A stretch of 64,000 bases of DNA from Peromyscus leucopus. Its lineage: Eukaryota; Chordata; Mammalia; Rodentia; Cricetidae. The stretch lies in contig NC_051071.1 of assembly GCF_004664715.2 (NCBI RefSeq), positions 3,621,501-3,685,500 of the forward strand, read 5' to 3'. Shown one piece after another: positions 21,617 through 31,005 of this stretch. The position numbers and the translations under genes were made by a program. The number at the start of each line of letters is the position of its first letter. Position 1 is the first letter of the stretch. Below the pieces are notes generated by a model. It had not been told where the DNA came from and searched no databases. It was given only the letters and a program-made list of their open reading frames with translations.

Positions 21617-22249
21617 GTGTCCTGTATGTACTTGTGTGCTATAATTCTGTTTGTTCTCTTTCTGACTTATGACCTGACTGACAAGACTGACATAATGAGA
21701 CAGACTAAGAGTACTCCTACTCCCCTAACCTTGATTCTGGACCACTTTCAGGACTGTAGAAATAGGGCAAAGAGAGAAGGACTGGAAACTATTAAAAAGG
21801 GTAAACTGACCATCTTTTGTGAGACTGAATGGCCAACATTTGGAACCGGGTGGCCAATACAGAGAACCTTTGACTCATACATCATTTCTAGGACAAAAGG
21901 CTGGATTTTTGGCAAACCTGGACACCCAGACCAGATTCCTTACATAGTTACTTGGGAGGACCTGGTAGCATACCCTCTCCCTTGGTTAAAACCCTTTGTC
22001 TCCACAGGATCAATGAACAAGACCGTCCTTGCCTTATGGGAAGACAAAGGACGAGAGAACCCTAAACCCTCTGCCCCTGTGCTGCAAGGGGGTACAGAGA
22101 AGGAACTCCTTTTTTCACCTCCCCCTTACCGGCTACCTCCCCCAACCGATCAGGTGGTCAGGGGAGCCCAGGGGGATGCAGGATATTTGGGAAGCCCACC
22201 TTTCACCAGGGGGCGAGCCCAGCAGTCGACTCTGTCACTCTCCCTCTGA
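21617..22249 (+). pseudogene. Gag matrix and p12-like region, with in-frame hydrophobic leader
   Basis: The longest gag piece. The matrix domain probably starts at ATG 21695; it carries 'TEWPTFGTGWP' and 'GHPDQIPYIVTWEDL' segments typical of gammaretroviral matrix, then a proline-rich region with a PPPY late-domain motif at 22118-22129. The second codon is Arg, not Gly, so N-myristoylation would be impossible. Upstream 26 codons (21617-21694) are open in the same frame and hydrophobic (CAIILFVLFL), in the position of the glyco-Gag leader of some gammaretroviruses. The frame ends at 22249, before capsid. Confidence 0.88.
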
Positions 22250-22925
22250 GAGCAGTCGGCCCATTGGACGATGAGGGCAAGGAATGGATGCAGTATTGGC
22301 TTTTCACCATGAGTGGTCTTTATAATTAAAAAAAACCAAAACCCCAATTTCTCAGATAATCCGAGGGCCCTTATTAACCTCTTAGATTCAGTTATATTTA
22401 TCCACCATCCCACGTGGGAAGACTGCCCGCAGCTTTTGTAGATTCTGTTTACCACAGAAGAAAAAGAGAGAATTCTGATAGAAGCCCAACAATTGGTTCC
22501 AGGACCTGATGAAAACCCGACTGTCAACCCTGCCTTAATAGACCAAGGCTTCCCTCTGACACATCCTAATTGGAATTTCAACTTGGCAGAAGGTAAGGAG
22601 AGGCTCTGAGTCTACCACCAGGTTCTAATGCGGTGGGGGGGGGGGGGGTTGTCTCCGTGCGGCTGCGCGTTGGCCCACCAATTTGGCCAAAATCAGTAGT
22701 ATACAACAGGAAAAGACAAAGTCTCCATCGGCCTTCTTAGAATGGATTATGGAGGCCTTTAGGACATACTCTCCTATGGATCCTGAGGCCCAGGAGAATA
22801 GATCGGCAGTGGTCATGGCCTTTGTTAATCAGGTCACGCCTGACATTAGACACAAGTTACAAAAGACAGATGGGCTTGCAGAAAAGAGCATCCAGGAGCT
22901 GCTAACTGTAGCTCAGAAAGTGTAA
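22250..22925 (+). pseudogene. Gag capsid remnant with major homology region
   Basis: 22260-22560 reads as N-terminal capsid only if frames are changed repeatedly. A G-run (about 22634-22648) adds a break. The 22683-22925 frame holds the C-terminal capsid domain: 'SPSAFLEWIMEAFRTYSPMD' is the major homology region, followed by a helical stretch. It stops at 22923-22925, before nucleocapsid. Confidence 0.82.
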
Positions 22926-23200
22926 ACAACCGAGAAACCCTGGAAGAAAAACAGATGAGGGTTATGGCAGCAGAGAATGCAAAGCAGACTCAAAATATGG
23001 CAAGAATCCTCCTAGCAGCCACTGCAGTAGATCCAGATGAGAAGGAATGCCAACTGAGACACCTAGCCAGAGGCCAAGGTAAGGACCCACCACTCAAGGG
23101 AGTTCCCGAGACTGAGGAAAGACCAATGTGCAAGGAAACAGGACACTGGGCTAAAGAATGCCCTAAAAACCCCAGGCACAAGGATTATGACCCAGGGTGA
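22926..23200 (+). pseudogene. Gag nucleocapsid remnant with incomplete zinc knuckle
   Basis: The 22955-23200 frame contains 'CKETGHWAKEC', the last three ligands of the single gammaretroviral C-X2-C-X4-H-X4-C knuckle. The residue where the first Cys should be is Arg, so zinc binding would fail. Gag has no readable connection to pol in this copy. Confidence 0.82.
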
Positions 23201-23269
23201 GATTCCTACTGTGTGTTGGTTGCAGAATTAGGCGATTTCAGTGACTAGGGGAGAAGGGGTTTGGACCCC

Positions 23270-23600
23270 TCCCTGAGCCCAGTAACACTCAAGAGTGGAG
23301 GGTAAACTTACTGATTTTGTAGTAGATACTGGAACTCAACATTCAATCTTAATCAAATCCTAAGGAAACCTTTCTCAGAAAAAGTCTTGGGTGCAGGGGG
23401 CCACCATAGGTATGAGCCAATATTTATGGACTACCTGAAGAACAGTGGATCTTGGAATGGGCCAGGTATCCCACTCATTCCTGGTCATAACTAACTGTCC
23501 CTATCCCTTATTAGGAAGAGACTTACTTACTAAATTGGGGCTCAGATTATTTTCAATAAAAATGGAATCTCAATTACAAATCAGGAGGGACAGCTAATCC
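23270..23600 (+). pseudogene. Retroviral aspartic protease remnant (class I provirus)
   Basis: The active-site DTG lies at 23325-23333, followed by Thr-Gln-His-Ser. A Leu-Leu-Gly-Arg-Asp segment at about 23510-23530 is the conserved C-terminal strand. In-frame stops and a frame change lie between them. Confidence 0.8.
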
Positions 23601-23647
23601 AAATCCTCACCCTCCAGCTTGAGGATGAATATTGATTACACCAAAAG

Positions 23648-24819
23648 TTGCCACCTGCCCCTCAGAACATGACCACATGGCTAGCCCAGTATCCAGAGGC
23701 ATTCGCAGAGACTGGGGTAATGGGCTTGGCAAAACATCAAGGCTCAATACTAATTGAGCTTAAGCCTGATGCCACCCCCCCAACCCAAGTGCAGCAATAC
23801 CCCATGTACTGGGATGCAAAGGAGGGAATCACCCCTCACATCAGGTGCCTCATGGAACTGGGAATTCTAATCCCTTGACGTTCAGCCTGGAATACTCCCC
23901 TGCTCCTCGATAAAAAGCCAAACTCAAATGATTACCAGTCCATGCAGGATCTTAGGGAGGTCAATTGCAGGGTTACAGATGTACACCCCACTGTACTGAA
24001 TCCATACACCCTTTTGAGCTCACTTCCTCCCACGAGGACCTGGTATACGGTACTGGACCTTAAAGATGCTTTCTTCAGCCTGCCCTTAGCCCCAAAGAGC
24101 CAGCCCTTGTTTGCCTTTGAGTGGCACAACCCTGAGAAGGGATACAATGGACAACTGATTGGACTAGGCTGCCCCAAAGGTTCAAGAACTCCCCAACCAT
24201 CTTTGACAAGGCCCTACATGAGGACCTCAGGGAATACCAGAGGGAACATCTGCAGGTCACTCTGCTGCAGTGTGTGGATGATCTCCTGTTAGCAGCTGAC
24301 ACTGAGGACTGTAAGGTAAGCACTGGCGATTTGCTTACTACCTTGGGAAGCCTGGGGTATTGAGTATCAGCTAAAAAGGCCCAGATCTGCCAAGCTAAAG
24401 TGACATAAATCTGGGATATGTCCTCAAAGGGGGTCAGTATTGGCTCTCAGAAGCCCACAAAGAGACTGTGCTCAAAATACCTGCCCCCACTTCCAGGAAA
24501 GAGGTTAGAGAATTCCTCAGGTCAGCTGGCTTCTGCCGCCTCTGGATCCCCAGTTTTGCTGAACTAGCTAAACCACTATATGAGGCAACAAAAGTAATCA
24601 ACCCTTACAATGGACTGAGGCTGAGGACAAGGAGTTCAATAAGATAGAAAAGGCCTTCCTCTCAGCACCTGCACTAGAATTGCCAGATATTACCAAATCC
24701 TTTCATCTCTATGTAGATGAAAGAAAAGGCATCGCTAGAGGGGTCCTGACTCAAACTCTAGGATCTTGGAATAGGCCGGTGGCCTATCTCTCAAAGAGAC
24801 TTGACCCAGTAGCAGGAGG
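23648..24819 (+). pseudogene. Reverse transcriptase remnant (class I provirus)
   Basis: 23648-23878 is the fingers segment and 23942-24292 continues into the palm with 'LREVNCRV' and '[16 protein letters not shown]', which holds the first catalytic Asp. After a frame change the catalytic loop is at 24271-24282 and reads Cys-Val-Asp-Asp in place of the usual Tyr-Val-Asp-Asp. The thumb and connection (24310-24819) are split by further stops. Confidence 0.88.
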
Positions 24820-25593
24820 GTGGCCCCATGCCTAATGACCATTGTAGTCACTGCCCTGTTGGTCAAAGATGCTGACAAGTACACTTTGGGCCAAGAGCTC
24901 CTTATCACCACCCCTCACACCACTGAGGGAGTACTCAAACAACTGTCTGACCAATGGCTGAGCAATGCTCCAGGGACTTACTACCAAAGCCTCCTCCTTA
25001 ATCCCCCTCGCATCTGGTTTCTTCCAAGTGCAGCCTTAAATCCCACATCCCTGCTCCCCAACCCAGAGCTAGGCGCCTCACTACATGACTGTGAAGGAAT
25101 CCTGAGCCAGGTACATGGACTGAGAAAAGACCTACAAGACCAACTTTTGCCAGATGCTGACCTCACATGGTATACAGATGGGAACAGCTTTATACGAGAT
25201 GGCAAAAGGTACACAGGGGCGACTGTGGTGTCAGAAAAGGAAAATGTTTGGGCAATGGCCCTCCCATCTAGGACTTCCGCCCAGAGAGCTGAGCTGATAG
25301 CCTTGATTAAGGTGCTGGAGATGGCAAAGGGAAAGAGGCTAAATGTGTACACAGACAGCCGCTGTGCCTTTGCCATGGTCCATGTTCATGGAGCCATCTA
25401 CCAAGAACACAGGCTCCTTACCGCTAAGGAAAAGACTATTAAAAACAAACAGGAGATTTTAGACTTGCTGGCAGCTTTGTGGATGCCAACCATATTGGCC
25501 ATTATCCATTGTCCTGGACATCAAAAAACTGATACACCAATGGCTAGAGGGAACCAGAGGGCAGATCAGGCAGCAAAGAAAGCTGCAGAATAG
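24820..25593 (+). pseudogene. RT connection and RNase H domain, open for 257 codons (class I provirus)
   Basis: The longest pol frame. RNase H removes RNA from RNA/DNA hybrids using four acidic residues; all four are kept: Asp in YTDGN (25177-25179), Glu in QRAEL (25291-25293), Asp in YTDSR (25354-25356) and Asp in QRADQ (25564-25566). A conserved 'HCPGHQK' loop is also present. It ends with TAG at the integrase boundary. The domain is readable but has no in-frame RT, so it is still a relic. Confidence 0.9.
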
Positions 25594-26740
25594 ACAATGG
25601 ACATCCTGGCCCTGACGCTACCAGACCAGGACCACCAGACCTCCCTGAGAATCCAACCTATAACCCTGCTGACCTGTGCATGATACAGCACTTACCAAGG
25701 GCACGCCAGCCTCAAGGGCCAGCAAGCTGGTGGATGACTGGCAATGGAAGACTCATTATGCCTGAGAGGCTGGCTGAAGCCCTCCTTCATCACATTCACC
25801 GGTCTACCCACCTCGGCATCCGGAAAACAGAAGATCTGATAAGGCAGTCCCATTTAAAAATCTTTGACCTTCAACACAAGATCAAGCAAACAGCTGAGAA
25901 ATGCCTGCCAACTCACCAATGCAGACAACCAACCCAAAAATCCTGGAACCAGACTTAGAGAAACCAAACCCAGTTCCCACTGGGAGATAGACTTCACTGA
26001 GGTAAAACCTGGCAAATATGGTTACAAGTATCTTTTAGTATTTATAGATTCATTTTCTACATGGGTGAAGGCCTTCCCCATGAAGCATGAGACTGCTCAG
26101 ACAGTCTCCAAAAAGCTACTTGAGGACATCATTCTGAGGTACGGTATCCCTACCCTCTTGAGTTCAGACAACGGTACAGCATTCATCTCTCAGGTAACAC
26201 AGCTCCTGGTAAGGGCATTGGTGGCGAATTGGAAATTACATTGTGCTTATAGGCCCCAGAGTTCTGGTCAGGTCAAGTGCATGAACAGGACCCTAAAAGA
26301 GACCCTTACCAAATTAACCATGGAAACTGGCGGCGACTGGGTGGGCTCTCCTCCCCTTTGCCCTCTATAGAGCTCGTAACTCACCTTATACCTTGGGGCT
26401 AACTCCCTTTGAAATCATGTTTGGGAGGCCCCCTCCTATTTTGCCTAACTTAAAATCTGAGCTTGTTGCTGAGTTTGATGATGTTAACCTGGCTGTTTCC
26501 CCCAAGGCTGCAGCTCTCGTGCATAAGGACATATGGTCTCACCTGAGGGCCACTTATAAGATGGCTCTGCCACCTGTGCCACATAAGTTTCAGCCTGGAG
26601 ACCGGGTCTACTTGAAGAGACATCAAAGGGAGACCCTCAAGCCATGCTGGAAGGGGCCATACACTGCAATTCTGACAACTCCAACAGCCCTAAAGGTGGA
26701 AGGCATCGACACCTGGATTCATCACACCCCCACCTAGCTG
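25594..26740 (+). pseudogene. Integrase remnant (class I provirus), catalytic Glu replaced
   Basis: The zinc-binding N-terminal region (25780-25940) has its His pair, but the Cys pair is split by a frameshift near 25900. The core (25864-26370) has Asp at 25990-25992 and Asp at 26167-26169 and, exactly 35 residues later, Lys at 26275-26277 where DD35E integrases carry Glu. A frameshift near 26345 leads to the C-terminal domain (26393-26737), with 'FEIMFGRPPPILP' and 'FQPGDRVYLKRH'. Confidence 0.9.
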
Positions 26741-26854
26741 GCAGATCTAGAGATAGAGAACACTACAGAATTGCCACAAGATAAAGACTCCTCAGGCTGG
26801 AAGATTGCATCAAGATAACCCGCTCAAGCTCAAACTTCGCCATCAACCTCCATC

Positions 26855-27215
26855 ATGAAGATCCTGTTTCTGCTGGCACTGCTTATTCTTTGCTACCCCA
26901 CATTTCCTGCTAATCCACATCAACCTGCAAGTCTCACCTGGACTGTCACTGACACATTCTCCGAAGAAATCCTCAAACAAGAATCAGCTAGAGCTCCACC
27001 TGGGACCTGGTTCCCACCTCTAGAATTTGAGGTACAAGATTTATTTCTGTTCAACCGAGATCGTCTCAGCTGAGAAAAAAAAAAGTTTTTATGTCTGCCC
27101 AGGACACAAGACGGAAAAGTTCTGGCATCAGCAGTGTTGGGGAGCCAAATCTTACTTTCTGTGCCTCTTAAAAATGTGTGAGTACTGGACCTATCTGGTG
27201 GACACCACTGATAAG
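26855..27215 (+). pseudogene. Env N-terminal remnant (class I provirus)
   Basis: ATG at 26855 opens a signal peptide with core ILFLLALLILCYP and the start of a surface subunit ('SLTWTVTD'). It stops at 27071-27073; the next frame carries 'FYVCPGH' and several Cys in surface-subunit order. The sequence is lost at about 27215 where LINE-1 begins. No transmembrane subunit remains. Confidence 0.8.
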
Positions 27216-27690
27216 AGACAATTTGAGAGACAGAGGCGACAGGCCGCAGAGGCAGGCAGGTAGGCGGCCGAGATGCAGATGTAATAAAGACCAGAAACTG
27301 AGCTATTACCTGCTGAAGAGTTAGTGAAAAGAAGCTCTTATTCAAGAGCTTGGAACAGGGACGCCTTTAATCCCAGCACCCGGGGAAGGAGCCATCTCCA
27401 TGGGACAGAACCAGAACGGATCTGAACACTCTGTCTGAGGCCAACCCAGGGCCCAGCTGCTGATCCTCCAAAACCCAACAACTTGGAGGTGTTGGTGAGA
27501 CTACCTCACTCAGCTGAAATCCATCCAGGAAAAGATTCAGAATCCTACAGTTTGAAGTCTGAGGAAACAAGATCAGCTGAGGAGTTGACAAATGAGCAAA
27601 ACATGACCTGAGAACACAAAAGAAGGCACTGCCCAGCCACCGAACCAGATCACCAGAATCATAAATATACACTTCACTGACTGAGAACAG

Positions 27691-27924
27691 GTAAGCTCCC
27701 ATCCCCAGACCGTCAGATCAGGTCTCTAACACCTACCCATCGGAGTCCCAGCGACCAGATGGCTACCTTTCCCTGCTCCCTCACCAACCCCATCCCCCCC
27801 AAAAAAAACTAACAAAAAACTAATCCCTATGAACCTAACAACCACTGAAACCATAAGCACACCCTACACCAACTGGGAACAACTGCTCCCTGAGACAGAA
27901 CCCACTAACACTGATTTGACTAAG
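27691..27924 (+). other. Intron-like segment in the 5' UTR of LINE-1 copy 1
   Basis: Starts GTAAGC after CAG and ends CTAAG, with a branch-point-like CTAAC at 27904-27908. The LINE-1 at 46899-49682 joins the bases on either side directly (between 47949 and 47950), so presence or absence follows GT-AG borders exactly. Confidence 0.7.
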
Positions 27925-28204
27925 CTGCTCCCAAAGAAACAGAGCCCAACAGCAACAATTTAACCAAGAACTCCTAGTGAACCAAGACTAATAATTAGAA
28001 CAACAGAGAGGCACCTTCAGACACAGACACAACCTGCACCGAACAGAGGAAGAGATGAGTAGACGCCAGTGCAAAAATAGGCAACAACATAAAGACCTAT
28101 ATGACAACTTAAGAACCTAGTGAACCTGGAAGACCTGAACATACCAAGGCAGAAGAAACAGAAGAAATCAATCCTAAAAATTATTTTAAGAAGATGATAG
28201 AGGC

Positions 28205-28410
28205 CCTTAAAGAAGAAATAAAAAAATTCCCTTAAAGAGAAAATGAAAATCTCCATTAAAGAGGAAATAAAAAATTCCCTTAAAAAAGAAATGAAAACCT
28301 CCATTAAAGAGAAAATGAAAAATTCCCTTAAAGAGAAAATAAAAACGTCACTTAAAGAGGTATTAAAAATCTCCATTAAAGAGGAAATAAAAAATTCCCT
28401 TAAAGAAAAG
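28205..28410 (+). repeat. 24-bp tandem repeats in the ORF1 coiled coil of LINE-1 copy 1
   Basis: About eight units of 24 bp, alternating 'GAGGAAATAAAAAATTCCCT' and 'GAAATGAAAACCTCCATTAA' types and encoding eight-residue blocks such as EEIKNSLK. LINE-1 copy 2 has about four units at 48225-48340. Confidence 0.85.
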
Positions 28411-28925
28411 GAAGAAAAAACAAACAAAAAATTGGAAGAAATCAAAGAAAGCCAAAAAAAAGTAAACAGATGAAAGAAACATTCCAAAGAAAACAAGCTG
28501 AGGGAATGCTGGAATTAGAAATCCTGACTAAATGAACAGGAACTACAGAAACAAGCATAACCAGCAGAATACAAGAGATGGAACAGAGACTCTCTGACAC
28601 TGAAGACACAATAGAGAAAATAGATTCGTTAGTCAAAAAAAAACACTAAAGACAAAAAAATCATAACACAAAACATCCAAGAAATTTAGGGCACCATGAA
28701 AAGGCCAAACCTAAGAATAATAGGGATAGAAGAAGGAGAAGAATACCAACTCAAAGGCACAGAAAATATATTTAACAAAATCATATAAGAAAACTTTCCT
28801 AACCTAAAGAAAGAAATACCTATGAAGATACAAGAAACTTACAGAACACCAAATAGGCTGGATCCAAAAAAACATCCCCTCGCCACATAATAATCAAAGC
28901 ACTAAAAATGGCAACTCTTACAAAG

Positions 28926-29222
28926 AAAACATATAACTAGAGTGGCTCACTTACAGTTTCAGAGGTTCAGTCAATTATCATCACAATAGAGAGCATGGTA
29001 GTGTGCAGGCAGACATGGTGCTGGAGCGGAATGCTACATTTTGCAGTCAACAGGAAGTCAACTAACTCACTGGGTGTATCCTGAGCATATGAAACCTCAA
29101 AGTTCACCCCCCACAGTGACACACTTCCTCCAACAAGGCCAGACCCACTCCAACAAAGTCATACTTCCTAATGTGCCACTTCCTATGAGATTATGGGAGC
29201 CAATTACATTCAAACTACAACA
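28926..29222 (+). mobile_element. Rodent interspersed repeat (copy E)
   Basis: Same family as 20291-20690: 'CAGTCAATTATCATCACAAT', 'GCAGGCAGACATGGTGCTGG', 'CACACTTCCTCCAACAAGGC' and end 'TTCAAACTACAACAC'. It sits between the end of LINE-1 copy 1 and an older LINE-1 tail. Confidence 0.8.
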
Positions 29223-29227
29223 CTGCT

Positions 29228-30400
29228 CTTTTCTTAACAGCCAGAAATTGTAAACAACCTACATGTCCCTCAACAGAATGAAGAAAATGTGGTACATTTA
29301 CACAGTGAAGAATTGTTCAGTCAATTAAAAAAAAAAAAAAAAACTCATGAGCTGGAGAGGTGACTCAGTGGTTAAGAGCATGGCTGCTCTTCCAGAGGTC
29401 CTGAGTTCAATTCCCAGCAACCACATGGCAGCCCACAACTGTCTGTAACTCCAGTTCCAGAGGATTCAACACCTTCACACAAACATACATGCAGGCAAAA
29501 CACAATACACATTAAATAAATTTAAAAAAAAAAAAGAAATTTGAAGGCAAATGAATGGAACTAGGAAAAAAAAAATCATCCTAAGTATCCCAGACCCAGA
29601 AAGATAAATGTGGTATGTATTCACCTATATGTGGACATTACTTGTGAAGTCAGTGATAGCCATGCTATAATCCATAGTTACACAGTAAGGGACTAGAGAG
29701 AACAGATAGTTCTTATTAGGAAAGGGAAACACAACAGATATGAATGGAATGGGCAGGGGACTGGAATGGGATGATCAAATGAGGGGGAGATGACAATGGG
29801 TTGTGGGAGGGAATACAGGGAGAGACAGTCAAAATTAATGGGCTTTTGGGGATAGTATGAAAGCCTAATATAGAAGAAACTTCCTAAAAATTATACATAT
29901 AAGAAGCCAATCTAAATGAAATCTCCAAATAAAGGGGAGACAGAGTCACCACTGGCCATCTCTTGGCACACAATGAAGCTTTCAGAAGGAGGACTGGTTA
30001 CATCTAAATGAATTGCCAGTCAAAAGGGCCACATGGGAATCCCCCAAACAACACAGGCTACTGCCAAGATTGTAAGTTGCTCTTCACATACTGACAGCAA
30101 GGGCCCATTTGCTGAAGACAACACCTATAGTGAACATGAAAATGTTGAGCTGGTGCCTACAAAGAGTCTTTACTCCTATGTTCTAGCATCTTTGGTATAG
30201 GAAGGTACTCTGAATGCTATCAAAAGAGAAACAAATACCAACTCAGCCATAAACCCTTTATCTACAATAGTTCACTATCTGCAAGATAGGCCAAGGCAAT
30301 GGTGGCACAAAGATCGTGGGAGTAACCAAACAACTGATTTGACATACACCTATATCATATAATACAGCACAAAAATGAGATTCCTTTGCATCGACCATGG
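29228..30400 (+). mobile_element. Old Lx-like LINE-1: end of ORF2 and 3' UTR
   Basis: 'CATGTCCCTCAACAGAATGA' and 'AAATGTGGTACATTTACACA' are the end of ORF2; then follow 'TGGTATGTATTCACCTATAT', 'CAGTAAGGGACTAGAGAGAA', 'TCACCACTGGCCATCTCTTG' and 'AATGGTGGCACAAAGATCGT' of an Lx-type 3' UTR. A B2 interrupts it at 29345-29540. Confidence 0.8.
29345..29540 (+). mobile_element. B2 SINE inside the Lx-like LINE-1
   Basis: 'GAGCTGGAGAGGTGACTCAG', 'GTTAAGAGCATGGCTGCTC', 'GTTCAATTCCCAGCAACC' and an A-rich tail. LINE-1 sequence resumes directly with 'GAAATTTGAAGGCAAATGAA'. Confidence 0.92.
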
Positions 30401-30676
30401 GCACTGACATGCAGCATCTCAATTAAGTCCCCAGGATGTCAGTGAAAATTTGGATTACTCATGAACCTCAGAATGGCTAGTCAGGAATATTTATTCAGAT
30501 TTCCATGACTGAAAGAAATACATAGCCTTTTCCTTTTGAAGAACACAAGAGTTTTTCTTGAGCTGGTAATCCAGGAGCATTGGATCCTGGGATTGAGTAA
30601 ATGTTTGGCTTATTCAAAAAAGAATTATTTTGTCACCAAGAGAAAAGGGATATAGAGCACTATGAAGCCCCCCCCC
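30401..30676. other. Unassigned, possibly the last part of the Lx 3' UTR
   Basis: No clear family match. A C-run (30668-30676) leads into the minisatellite. Confidence 0.35.
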
Positions 30677-31005
30677 ACAGTACCCAAAGCATCTCAAAGA
30701 GGGTGCTACTACCTAATGCAGTACCCAAACACATCCACAAGAGAGTGTGATTCAACCTTCCCATGCACTACACTAAGCATCCAGAAAAGGGCAAGACTCC
30801 CCGAGCAGTACCTGCAGCAGCCAGAAGAGGGCTCCCATGCAACGTTCAAAGCATCCAGAAGAGGATGATAGATCTCCATGAAGATCCTCATGCAGTACTA
30901 AGACATCCAGAAGAGGGCTACAGAAAGCCATGCAGTACCCACAGCATCTAAAAGAGCTTGATAACTTCTCATGCAGTACTGGTAGCCAACAGAAGATGGC
31001 AATAA
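30677..31005. repeat. Degenerate minisatellite, about eight units of 34-53 bp
   Basis: Each unit contains CAGTAC (or a close variant), then a CATCCAGAAGAGGGC-like core and ends in ATG. Cores lie near 30690, 30735, 30778, 30820, 30850, 30906, 30948 and 30985. Unit lengths vary, so the array is old or unstable. The overlapping open frames follow from the repetition and are not genes. Confidence 0.85.

Larger units (their letters stand above)
20695..27215 (+). mobile_element. Class I (gammaretrovirus-like) provirus, 3' end lost to a LINE-1
   Basis: A 5' LTR, a tRNA-Pro-type primer-binding site, and gag (MA, p12-like, CA, NC), protease, RT, RNase H, integrase and the start of env occur in canonical order over 6.5 kb. 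Each gene is broken by frameshifts or stops and key catalytic or structural residues have changed. The 3' half of env and the 3' LTR are absent; LINE-1 5' UTR sequence begins near 27216. The provirus lies antisense to the host gene in its large intron. Confidence 0.93.
27216..28925 (+). mobile_element. LINE-1 copy 1: 5' UTR and degraded ORF1, truncated
   Basis: Aligns with the LINE-1 at 46899 from the end of its promoter monomers (27216-27260) through the 5' UTR to mid ORF1. It contains a 5' UTR segment, 27691-27924, that the other copy lacks. ORF1 starts at ATG 28055 but stops within about 22 codons. The coiled-coil part (28205-28410) is expanded. The copy breaks off at about 28925, where a rodent repeat begins. 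Confidence 0.9.

Noticed and set aside
28017..28496. 159-codon minus-strand open frame
   Set aside because: Antisense of the repetitive LINE-1 ORF1 coiled coil; Phe/Ser/Leu-rich composition follows from A-rich codons on the other strand.
30662..30951. Overlapping 60-68-codon frames
   Set aside because: Arise from minisatellite units; no start context or similarity.
30677..31005. CRISPR-like array of short direct repeats
   Set aside because: Repeats are imperfect and spacers are not uniform; the context is a rodent genome.
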